Below are positions 53,062 to 60,463 of a DNA stretch of 64,000 nt, piece by piece (position 1 is the first letter of the stretch; every line of letters starts with the position of its first letter). The notes beneath the pieces were generated by a model. It saw nothing but the letters and a program-made list of their open reading frames with translations, had not been told where the DNA came from and did not search any database. The stretch is taken from the NCBI RefSeq assembly GCF_009806555.1, contig NZ_VUOK01000013.1:541-64540 (forward strand), read 5' to 3'. Position numbers and translations under genes: made by a program. This DNA comes from Methylobacterium sp. 2A (lineage in GTDB: Bacteria; Pseudomonadota; Alphaproteobacteria; Rhizobiales; Beijerinckiaceae).

Positions 53062-53829
53062 TCATCGTTGGTCGGGTACGCAGGCGGCCGCGATCGGCGG
53101 TTTAGCTTTCTGAAATGGGAACGCGGTCGGCTGCCAGTGGCGGCCGAGTTTGAAACGATCTGCTTCAGTGCGCTCGTTCTCCCAGAGAAGCTTCGCCAAA
53201 GCCATCTGATCGCCGGCCTGCAGGGCTTCCCCCACGGCAACGCAGCTCTGGAGGTAACCAGAGATCAGCCCATCACGGGTCATTTTTTGTTTTTCGTACC
53301 GCTCCTTGAAGCTCGGGGTAATCAGATCCCAGTGTTTTTTGGCGATTGCGAATTCACCTAGTGCAGCGTTTGTAAAGGCCATCCAAATGTGATCTTTGTG
53401 AAATAAATATCCTCTCATTTCTTGTGATAAAATAAATGTTACAGTTTTTTCGATCGAGTCTAACGATTGAAGGAGTGGAAGGACCTCAATTTCGATCTGA
53501 TTGACGAAATCACCGAAGATTGTCGGGTCGTCCCAATCCCAAACTCCCCCTTTGCCAGCTGGTTTGAACTGACGCGACCGACCGATCATGCCGATCGATC
53601 GACCATAACCTCCAAAATCGAATTTATCCCCTCGGATATATAATTCGGTGAGCCTCCATTCGAGCGTAAAATAGCCACGACTGGGGCGATTATAGACTCG
53701 GATCTGCCTCGCAATATGTCCAACATTTTGAACGCAGAGAAATTTACCGCCTGTGAAAGAAACATCATAATTTCGATCTATCAATGGCTCAGAAAGAGCT
53801 CGAATTTGTTGTGTTGATGCACGCGTCAT
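53062..53829 (-). CDS. Hypothetical 255-residue protein, candidate immunity protein
   Basis: No named family is recognised. The first 90 residues have a mixed strand pattern (RNYDVSFTGGKFLCVQNVGHIARQIRVYNRP, in parts GGKFLCVQNVGHIARQI, then RGYFTLEWRLTELYIRG). The rest is helical. Codon use is AT-richer than in the flanking housekeeping genes. Its ATG at 53829 overlaps the toxin gene's TGA as ATGA, so it is translationally coupled to the broken toxin gene. This makes it the likely cognate immunity protein. An ATG at 53838 is also in frame. Confidence 0.62.
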   Translation of the reverse strand: MTRASTQQIRALSEPLIDRNYDVSFTGGKFLCVQNVGHIARQIRVYNRPSRGYFTLEWRLTELYIRGDKFDFGGYGRSIGMIGRSRQFKPAGKGGVWDWDDPTIFGDFVNQIEIEVLPLLQSLDSIEKTVTFILSQEMRGYLFHKDHIWMAFTNAALGEFAIAKKHWDLITPSFKERYEKQKMTRDGLISGYLQSCVAVGEALQAGDQMALAKLLWENERTEADRFKLGRHWQPTAFPFQKAKPPIAAACVPDQR

Positions 53830-54903
53830 TTTGGCCATTTCCTGGGCCTTAATTGTATCATGATAAATCGGACCACTTCGGGAAGTTTACGCTTCGCCGC
53901 TTTAATGGAATCGACGGCCTGTTTAGGGGTCCATCCCCTGCTTCCGGTTTTTGGATCGTAAATACATGCAGTGTCGATCCGTGGTCGTTCAAATACGTCA
54001 GATCTTTTGCTGCCTAGCAGAATCATCTTTCCGTTATTGTCAAATCGGCCAAAATTAATTCTGCAACGAAATTTGAATCATGCATCTCATTGATGATGCG
54101 CGCGATCTCAACATGGATCTTCGTACCCAGCTGGGTCGCATTTGCATACCCACCTTGCGCCGTCACGCGTGCAGTTACCTCGTCCACAATGGCCTGCACT
54201 TCCCCGTTTCTCGGACAGGCGTCATCCAATTGCGCTTGGCTAAGCCGGCCGATCCACATCGGCATACTCATCTGTGGATCGTCCCCGAATTTATATTCTT
54301 GCGCGGTAAGGCCCAAGACAGTGCCGTATCCATCCTCGCGAGCGGAAAGATACGTGAGAGGCTGCAACCCAAGCTCGAAGGTTGCGATGACGGGGGCGGC
54401 GATCAGCGGTAGGGCTGGGGCGAAGGCCTGTTGAACGATCGGGTCGGCGACGAGACCGGTCGGCGTGAAGGTGGTCCGAGACAGGATTTCGCCTGTCTTG
54501 CCATCCCGAATCGTCTGCGTTCCCCGGATGTCTCGAAGGCCCGGCTCTCGCCGTCCGGCGCTGTGACGGTATGTTGTTCGTCGAAGGGCTTTCGCCCCGC
54601 GTGTATTCGGATCGACAGGACGCGTGTCCCATCCTCCAGCGTTGTGGCTTCCGTGAGCGGGGGCGGATCTTGAGGGGAGGGGTCGCCGGGCCGATCCTCG
54701 TGGAGTGAGGTCCACTGGCCGCCGCTGGGGCCCTGCACCCACTCGCCGCCGTTTGGCTGTCCCGCGGGAGCGCGCGGCTGCGTCTCCCAGCCTTTGGCAT
54801 GGAGTTGCCGCTGCAGGCGGATCAGCTTGGTCTCCAGGGCGAGGCCGGCAAGAACGTTGCGCAGCACGATCGCCTCGCCGTGCGCTTGAGACTCGTCACG
54901 CAT
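53826..54903 (-). pseudogene. Polymorphic toxin with PD-(D/E)xK-like nuclease domain, split by two frameshifts
   Basis: Three overlapping frames form one protein of about 359 residues if two single bases are restored. Segment 1 (from ATG 54903, GAGG upstream) carries a PAGQPNGGEW and GPSGGQWTS linker and runs to about 54525. Segment 2 (QTIRDGKTGEILSRTTFTPTG to ANATQLGTKIHVEIARIINEM) runs to about 54055. Segment 3 has GKMILLGSKRSDVFE and IDTACIYDPKTGSRGW, the Asp/Glu and DxK of a restriction-endonuclease-like toxin tip. The breaks fall at a run of four C (54522-54525) and four A (54051-54054); one more base in each run would give ETSGGTQTIRDG and AELIFGRFDNNGKM. A candidate immunity gene overlaps its end. 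It has no secretion signal. Confidence 0.7.
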
Positions 54904-55181
54904 CGTCGCCTCGCCCCGCCGTCCCGCCCTCTGGCGATCCGTTAGGAACAAAACAAGAAAATAGGAAAAATGTCAAGATGTAAGACCCGTGGCCCGTTCC
55001 GGCGCCTGCGGGCTGTTCCGCGTTGACGCAGCGCGCACCCCTCACTATAGAGACCGCTTCGCCGAGAGGCCGTGCTTTCGCGCGCGCTGCGTCTCGGCCA
55101 TCGCCAGACAACCTGACGCGACGACCGATCTCCGGCCAGCCCGGCCCGTCGGCATCGCCCGACGAAGAGAACGAGGATTCC

Positions 55182-55448
55182 ATGGCCAACACCGCTTCGG
55201 CCAAGAAGATGACCCGCAAGATCGCCAAGCGCACGGCGATCAACCGCTCGCGCCGCTCGCGCATGCGCACCTTCGTCCGCAAGGTCGAGGAGGCCATCGC
55301 CACCGGCAACCAGCAGGACGCGCTCGCCGCCCTCCGCGCCGCCGAGCCCGAGATGATGCGCGCCGCCCAGCACGGCATCGTTCACAAGAACAACGCCTCG
55401 CGGAAGGTCTCGCGCCTCGCCGCTCGGGTTAAGGCGCTCGCCGCCTAA
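55182..55448 (+). CDS. rpsT: 30S ribosomal protein S20
   Basis: An 88-residue, highly basic protein. The N terminus [30 protein letters not shown], in parts [19 protein letters not shown], is diagnostic for S20, which binds 16S rRNA in the small subunit. GAGG lies 8 bases before the ATG. A terminator follows 30 bases downstream. dnaA lies in the same direction, as in many Hyphomicrobiales. Confidence 0.97.
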   Translation: MANTASAKKMTRKIAKRTAINRSRRSRMRTFVRKVEEAIATGNQQDALAALRAAEPEMMRAAQHGIVHKNNASRKVSRLAARVKALAA

Positions 55449-55475
55449 AACCACCCGCAGCCTTCAGACGGTTCG

Positions 55476-55504
55476 AAGCCCGGCTCCATGAGTCGGGCTT
55501 TTTT
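55476..55504 (+). terminator. Rho-independent terminator of rpsT
   Basis: A hairpin with AGCCCG / CGGGCT and an inner CTC / GAG pairing is followed by a run of six T. It lies about 30 bases after the rpsT stop. Confidence 0.9.
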
Positions 55505-55945
55505 CATGCCCGCTTTCTCGCCCCTGTCCCGGCACCCTGGCCGACTCCCGGGCCGGCCGCTCGGGAAGCATTAACCCTGTTCAAGAATCGGCGACATTGC
55601 AGAGTCTCGGCGCGCCGTGTAGCTTAACAAAAACTGACACCGATCAAGCAAAACGCGGTGAGTTCGAGATTCTGCCGAATCATTCCGATTCGCCAAGACT
55701 CTAGCGGGATCGCTCGGCGTCGCCAGAAAGACTTTCGGATGGGAATCGGCGCCATCCCCACAAGTCCCACTGTTAAAGGAACCGTAGGTAATTGTTGATA
55801 GGCTCTCCCAATCGGCAAAAGTTCCTCGCAATGGGCTTGACTCCGTTCGGGGGACCCTGTCCCGCCCGTTCTGGCGGGACTCTGAAGGCGTAAATCGTGC
55901 GTAGGCGCGGCCTGCGGGACTCCGGGGGCAGCGTCAGGAGAGCCA
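55505..55945 (+). promoter_or_regulatory. dnaA upstream region with a dense GANTC cluster
   Basis: No gene is supported in these 441 bases. Eleven GANTC sites, the target of the CcrM adenine methyltransferase, start at 55543, 55585, 55602, 55668, 55677, 55687, 55697, 55743, 55839, 55878 and 55918. The middle part is AT-richer than the rest of the window. No exact DnaA box (TTATCCACA) was found, so this is not an obvious oriC. It is best read as the dnaA promoter and leader with methylation-sensitive control. Confidence 0.65.
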
Positions 55946-57442
55946 ATGATGCGTGTCGACGGAACGGTGGCGAGCGACGACGAGGGCGGCCGCAACGGCG
56001 GTGGCACCATGGATTACGGATCCGCCTGGGCGCGCGTGAAGCGCCGGCTCCGCGCCGAGCTCGGAGAGGACGTTTTCGCGAGCTGGTTCGCCCGCCTGGA
56101 ACTGGAAGCGGTCTCGGGCGGCACGGCCCGTCTCACGGTGCCGACCCGCTTCCTCAAGAGCTGGATCGAGTCCCACTACCTCGACCGCGTGCTCAACACC
56201 TTCAAGGCGGAGGTCGAGGAGATTGCACGCATCGAGGTCGGCGTGCGCGGCTCCAGTGCCCCGGTCCGCACGGTCGCGACGGGCGCGCCCAAGGCCAGCC
56301 CGGCCAGCGGTCCGCTCGCCCGTCTGCACGCGGCGGGCACCCCGGCTCCGGTCGCCGCGGTCGCGCCGGAGCCCCGCTCCGCCACGGAGGCCGGCGGCGA
56401 CCTCAGCGGCACGCCGCTCGATGCGCGGCTGACCTTCGCGAGCTTCGTGATCGGCCGCTCCAACGCCCTGGCGCACGCCGCCGCCGAGCGGGTCGCCGCC
56501 CACCAGGGGGAGGGCGCCCTCTACAACCCGCTCTATCTCCATGCCGGCGTCGGCCTCGGCAAGACGCACCTGCTGCACGGCATCGGCCACGCCGCCCGCG
56601 AGGCGGGGCGCCGGGTGATCTACCTGACGGCCGACCGGTTCATGTACGGCTTCGTCAACGCCCTCAAGACGCAGTCGGCGCTGGCCTACAAGGAGCGCCT
56701 GCGCGGCATCGATCTCCTGATCCTGGACGACGTCCAGTTCATTCAGGGCAAGTCGATCCAGGCCGAGTTCGGCCACACCATCAACGCGCTGATCGATGCC
56801 GGCCGGCAGGTCGTGGTCGCCTCGGACCGGCCGCCGACCGAGCTGGAGGCGCTGGACGAGCGGGTCCGCTCGCGCCTCGGCGGTGGCCTCGTGGTCGAGA
56901 TCACCGCCCTCGACGAGGCGCTGCGGGTCTCGATCCTGTCGGCGCGGCTCGCCGCCGTGCGGGCCTCGCATCCGGGCTTCGACGTCTCGCCGCAGGTGGC
57001 GTCCTACGTCGCCCGGGCGATCACCGCCAACGGCCGCGATCTCGAGGGCGCGGTGAACCGCCTGCTGGCGCACGCCACGCTCACCGGCACCGCGGTGACG
57101 ATGGAGACCGCCGAGGCCGCGATCCGCGATCTCGTGAAGAACCGCGAGCCGAAGCGCATCAAGATCGAGGACATCCAGAAGCTGGTGGCCTCGCGCTACA
57201 ACGTCTCGCGCTCGGACATCCTGTCGGAGCGCCGCACCGCCGCGGTGGTCAAGCCACGCCAGATCGCCATGTACCTCTCGAAGGTGCTGACCCTGCGCTC
57301 GCTCCCTGAGATCGGCCGGCGATTCGGCGGGCGGGATCACACCACGGTGCTCCACGCCGTCCGCAAGATCGAGAAGCAGATCGGCGAAGACTCGGTGCTC
57401 GGTGATGAAGTCGAGCTGCTGAAGCGGATGCTGCAGGACTAG
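55946..57442 (+). CDS. dnaA: Chromosomal replication initiator protein DnaA
   Basis: A 498-residue AAA+ initiator that binds DnaA boxes at oriC. Domain I contains [27 protein letters not shown], in parts [16 protein letters not shown] Pro/Ala-rich linker follows. The AAA+ domain has Walker [15 protein letters not shown], Walker [14 protein letters not shown] and the arginine-finger region [12 protein letters not shown]. The C-terminal helix-turn-helix carries the signature [19 protein letters not shown]. The start at 55946 has two ATGs in a row; ATG 56009 (MDYGSAW) is a shorter alternative. It follows rpsT in the same direction but is separated by a terminator. Confidence 0.97.
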   Translation: MMRVDGTVASDDEGGRNGGGTMDYGSAWARVKRRLRAELGEDVFASWFARLELEAVSGGTARLTVPTRFLKSWIESHYLDRVLNTFKAEVEEIARIEVGVRGSSAPVRTVATGAPKASPASGPLARLHAAGTPAPVAAVAPEPRSATEAGGDLSGTPLDARLTFASFVIGRSNALAHAAAERVAAHQGEGALYNPLYLHAGVGLGKTHLLHGIGHAAREAGRRVIYLTADRFMYGFVNALKTQSALAYKERLRGIDLLILDDVQFIQGKSIQAEFGHTINALIDAGRQVVVASDRPPTELEALDERVRSRLGGGLVVEITALDEALRVSILSARLAAVRASHPGFDVSPQVASYVARAITANGRDLEGAVNRLLAHATLTGTAVTMETAEAAIRDLVKNREPKRIKIEDIQKLVASRYNVSRSDILSERRTAAVVKPRQIAMYLSKVLTLRSLPEIGRRFGGRDHTTVLHAVRKIEKQIGEDSVLGDEVELLKRMLQD

Positions 57443-57704
57443 CTGCGTCGCAGGTCCCGGCCGGATCTGAACTGGCCGGGATCGTGATGCCCGGGGCCGC
57501 GGGCGCCCGGCCCGACCGCGCAGGCCCGGCGCGTTCTCTACGACGACCGCTGCCAAATCCATCACGCTGTCACGCGTCCTCCGCCGGCTCCCCGCGATTG
57601 GGGCTGGCCGGGGACGCGCGCGCCGTGGCACAGTAGCGCGAACCGAGACGGCCCTGTAAGGCCGCGTCGCCGCGAGGCGAGGACCGACACCCCGGGGAGT
57701 GCTG

Positions 57705-58913
57705 ATGACCGACGCCTTCATCTACGATCACGTGCGCACGCCCCGCGGGCGCGGCAAGGCGGATGGCTCCCTGCACGAGGTGACGGCTCTGCGCCTCGCC
57801 GAGACGGCGCTTCGCGCCCTCAAGGACCGCAACGGCCTCGATACCGGCCTCGTGGACGACGTGGTGCTGGGCTGCGTCGATCCGGTGGGCGAGGCGGGCG
57901 GCGACATCGCCCGGGCGGCGGCTCTGGTCGCGGATTACGGTGCCCATGTGCCCGGCGTGCAGATCAACCGGTTCTGCGCCTCCGGCCTCGACGCGGTAAA
58001 CTTCGCGGCCGCGCAGGTCATGAGCGGCCAGCACGAGATGGCGGTGGGCGGCGGCGTCGAATCGATGAGCCGCATCGGCATCGGCGCCTCGGGCGGCGCC
58101 TGGCCGGTCGATCCGGCGATCGCCATCAAGTCCTACTTCATGCCGCAGGGCGTCTCGGCCGACCTGATCGCCACCAAGTACGGCTTCACCCGGGACGCGT
58201 GCGATGCCTACGCGGTCCGCTCGCAGGAGCGCGCGGCGAAATCCTGGGGCGAGGGGCTGTTCAACGGCTCCGTGGTCCCGGTGCGCGACGTGAACGGCAT
58301 CACCCTGCTCGACCGGGACGAGCACATGCGCCCCGGCACCGACATGCAGTCGCTCGCCGCGCTGAAGGCCTCCTTCGTGCAGATGGGCCAGATGGGCGGC
58401 TTCGACGCCGTGGCGACCGACGCGCATCCCGACGTCGAGGCGGTGAACCATGTCCACCATGCCGGCAATTCCTCCGGCATCGTGGACGGCGCGGCCGCCG
58501 TGCTGGTCGGCTCGAAGGCGGCCGGGGAAGCCGCGGGCCTGCGCCCGCGGGCGCGGATCCGGGCCTTCGCCAATATCGGCTCCGACCCGGCCCTGATGCT
58601 CACCGGTCCGGTGGATGTCACCCACAAGGTCCTGGCCAAGTCCGGGATGAGCCTGTCGGACATCGACCTGTTCGAGGTGAACGAGGCCTTCGCGGCGGTG
58701 GTCCTGCGCTTCTGCCAAGCCTTCGACCTCGACCCGGACGTGGTCAACGTCAATGGCGGCGCCATCGCGCTGGGCCATCCGCTCGGCGCGACGGGCGCAA
58801 TGATCCTCGGCACGGCGCTCGACGAGCTGGAGCGGACCGGCAAGGAGCGCGCGCTGATCACGCTGTGCATCGGCGCCGGCATGGGCACGGCGACGATCAT
58901 CGAGCGGGTCTGA
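57705..58913 (+). CDS. Acetyl-CoA C-acyltransferase (thiolase)
   Basis: A 402-residue thiolase that cleaves 3-ketoacyl-CoA (or condenses acetyl-CoA). The nucleophile Cys91 is in NRFCASGLDAVN, the His in GGAIALGHPLGATGA and the second Cys in TLCIGAGMGTATI. Length and motifs fit the FadA/AtoB group. The ATG at 57705 follows GGGGAG by 5 bases; a GTG at 57699 is in frame. Together with the FadJ-like gene 1.5 kb downstream it suggests a beta-oxidation set, although two unrelated genes lie between. Confidence 0.92.
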   Translation: MTDAFIYDHVRTPRGRGKADGSLHEVTALRLAETALRALKDRNGLDTGLVDDVVLGCVDPVGEAGGDIARAAALVADYGAHVPGVQINRFCASGLDAVNFAAAQVMSGQHEMAVGGGVESMSRIGIGASGGAWPVDPAIAIKSYFMPQGVSADLIATKYGFTRDACDAYAVRSQERAAKSWGEGLFNGSVVPVRDVNGITLLDRDEHMRPGTDMQSLAALKASFVQMGQMGGFDAVATDAHPDVEAVNHVHHAGNSSGIVDGAAAVLVGSKAAGEAAGLRPRARIRAFANIGSDPALMLTGPVDVTHKVLAKSGMSLSDIDLFEVNEAFAAVVLRFCQAFDLDPDVVNVNGGAIALGHPLGATGAMILGTALDELERTGKERALITLCIGAGMGTATIIERV

Positions 58914-59033
58914 CCGCTGCGGCGTCCGGGAGCGGCGTGCCGCCGCTCCCCAAAGTCCGGGAACGCTGCTAGAGGCGCGGGCGACGTCCGGCCCGCATCC
59001 GGACCGGACGATAAGACCCTGGGAGACAAGCCC

Positions 59034-59540
59034 TTGAACCGCCTGATCGCGACGCTGTGCCTCGGCGTCACCTTGAGCCTGCCGCTCGCCGCCCATGCCG
59101 ACGAGGCGGCCGACCGCGTCGCCGCCGCCACGACTCTCGTGAACAAGACCCTGATCAAGAACCTGCAGACCGGCTTCAACGTCGCGCTGGAGAAGACCGT
59201 CGCGCCGATGCCGGAGGCCCGCGCCGAGGCCGTGCGCAAGGAACTCACCGCCGAGTTCGAGAAGCAGCGCGGCATCATGGTCGAGGGGCTGTCGAAGGAA
59301 TACGCCGAGAAGTTCAGCCTCGCCGAGCTGAAGCATCTCGACGAGATCTATTCGGACCCGACCTACCTCAAGTTCCAGACCATGAACGCCGATCCGAATT
59401 CCTCGGTGACGGCGATCTCGCAGAACTCGGTCACCAAGCTCCTGAACATGCTGGCGGTGGCCTCGGCGACCGACAATGCGCCCAAGCCCGGCACGCCGCC
59501 GGTGCCGCCGACCGCGGCGCCCGCCCCGGCGCAGAAGTAG
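59034..59540 (+). CDS. Exported DUF2059-like protein
   Basis: A 168-residue secreted protein with a signal peptide (LIATLCLGVTLSLPLAAHA/DEA). The central KFSLAELKHLDEIYSDPTYLKFQ resembles the DUF2059 core. The C terminus is a Pro/Ala-rich tail (PGTPPVPPTAAPAPAQK). The start codon is TTG, with GGGAG about 9 bases upstream. Function is unknown; it is likely periplasmic. Confidence 0.75.
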   Translation: MNRLIATLCLGVTLSLPLAAHADEAADRVAAATTLVNKTLIKNLQTGFNVALEKTVAPMPEARAEAVRKELTAEFEKQRGIMVEGLSKEYAEKFSLAELKHLDEIYSDPTYLKFQTMNADPNSSVTAISQNSVTKLLNMLAVASATDNAPKPGTPPVPPTAAPAPAQK

Positions 59541-59570
59541 GCGATGGTTGCCGCGCGCCCCCGGCTGGCC

Positions 59571-60350
59571 TCAGGCCGCGCGCGCGGCGGTCATGGGCGC
59601 GAAGCCGGCTACCGGGGGCAGCGCCTCCAGCATCGGCTTGGCGAAGTGGTAGCCCTGCATCAGGTCGATCCCGAGGGCGCGCAGGGCCTCGCGCTCCGCC
59701 GCGGTCTCGATCCCCTCGGCGAGGACCGTCACGCCGAGCGCCCGGGCGATGGCGACGACACCCGACACGATGGCGAGTCGCCCGGCATCGGTGTCGATGC
59801 CGCGGACCAGATCCATGTCGATCTTGATCAGATCGGGCCGGAAATTGGCCAGCAGGCTCAGGCCCGCGAAGCCCGCGCCGAAATCGTCGAGCGCCGTGAG
59901 GAAGCCCTGCTTGCGGTAGGCGGCGACGATGCCCTGCACATGCGCGATGTCGCGGAACCGCTCCTGCTCGGTGAACTCGAACATCAGCCGCTGATGGGCG
60001 AAATCGACGCGCCTTGCCGCCTCCAGGGAGGCACGGATGCAGGCGACCGGCTCGTAGACGGCGTTCGGCATGAAATTGATCGACAGCCGCGTGCCGCTGT
60101 CCCGCGGGAAGAGCCGGCCGGCGAGCTCGATCGCCCGGACGCGGGCAGCCTGATCGAACTGGTAGCGGTTCGCGTCCGTCACCCGGTCGAGGACCGTCGG
60201 GGCCGGCTCCCCGTTCGGGCCGCGCACCAGGGCCTCGTAGGCCCAGACCGAGCCCGCGCGGACGTCGACGATCGGCTGGAAAGCCATCGAGAACTCGAAG
60301 TCGAGGGCGGTACCCGCGCGACAGGCGCGGCACCCGGTTACCTTCGTCAT
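59571..60350 (-). CDS. Stand-alone EAL-domain cyclic di-GMP phosphodiesterase
   Basis: A 259-residue EAL-only protein. The motif YEALVRG is at 38-44, followed by the catalytic set: INFMPNAV (Asn), FEFTEQE (Glu), LDDFGAGFAGL (Asp pair), LIKIDMDLV (Lys) and LAEGIET. These suggest an active phosphodiesterase that hydrolyses c-di-GMP. The N terminus has a Cys pair (GCRACRAG) that could bind metal or sense redox state. A promoter similar to those used by the general-stress sigma factor EcfG lies about 65 bases upstream. Confidence 0.92.
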   Translation of the reverse strand: MTKVTGCRACRAGTALDFEFSMAFQPIVDVRAGSVWAYEALVRGPNGEPAPTVLDRVTDANRYQFDQAARVRAIELAGRLFPRDSGTRLSINFMPNAVYEPVACIRASLEAARRVDFAHQRLMFEFTEQERFRDIAHVQGIVAAYRKQGFLTALDDFGAGFAGLSLLANFRPDLIKIDMDLVRGIDTDAGRLAIVSGVVAIARALGVTVLAEGIETAAEREALRALGIDLMQGYHFAKPMLEALPPVAGFAPMTAARAA

Positions 60351-60413
60351 GGCTGGCTTCCGTCGGTGCCCCCCGATCGACGGACTGTGCCCGACCGCGC
60401 TCTACACAACCTT

Positions 60414-60438
60414 AACGTGATCGCTTCGGTATCTTTCC
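60414..60438 (-). promoter_or_regulatory. EcfG-like general stress promoter before the EAL gene
   Basis: On the minus strand GGAAA-N16-CGTT matches the alphaproteobacterial EcfG consensus GGAAC-N16/17-CGTT at eight of nine fixed positions. CGTT lies about 64 bases before the EAL start codon. The spacing is right for a leader of about 55 bases. Confidence 0.4.
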
Positions 60439-60463
60439 GACGCTTCTCTGGGAGGACGGCACC

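Noticed and set aside
55505..55945. oriC next to dnaA
   Set aside because: No exact DnaA box (TTATCCACA) or cluster of near matches was found by eye. In Hyphomicrobiales the origin is usually not beside dnaA.
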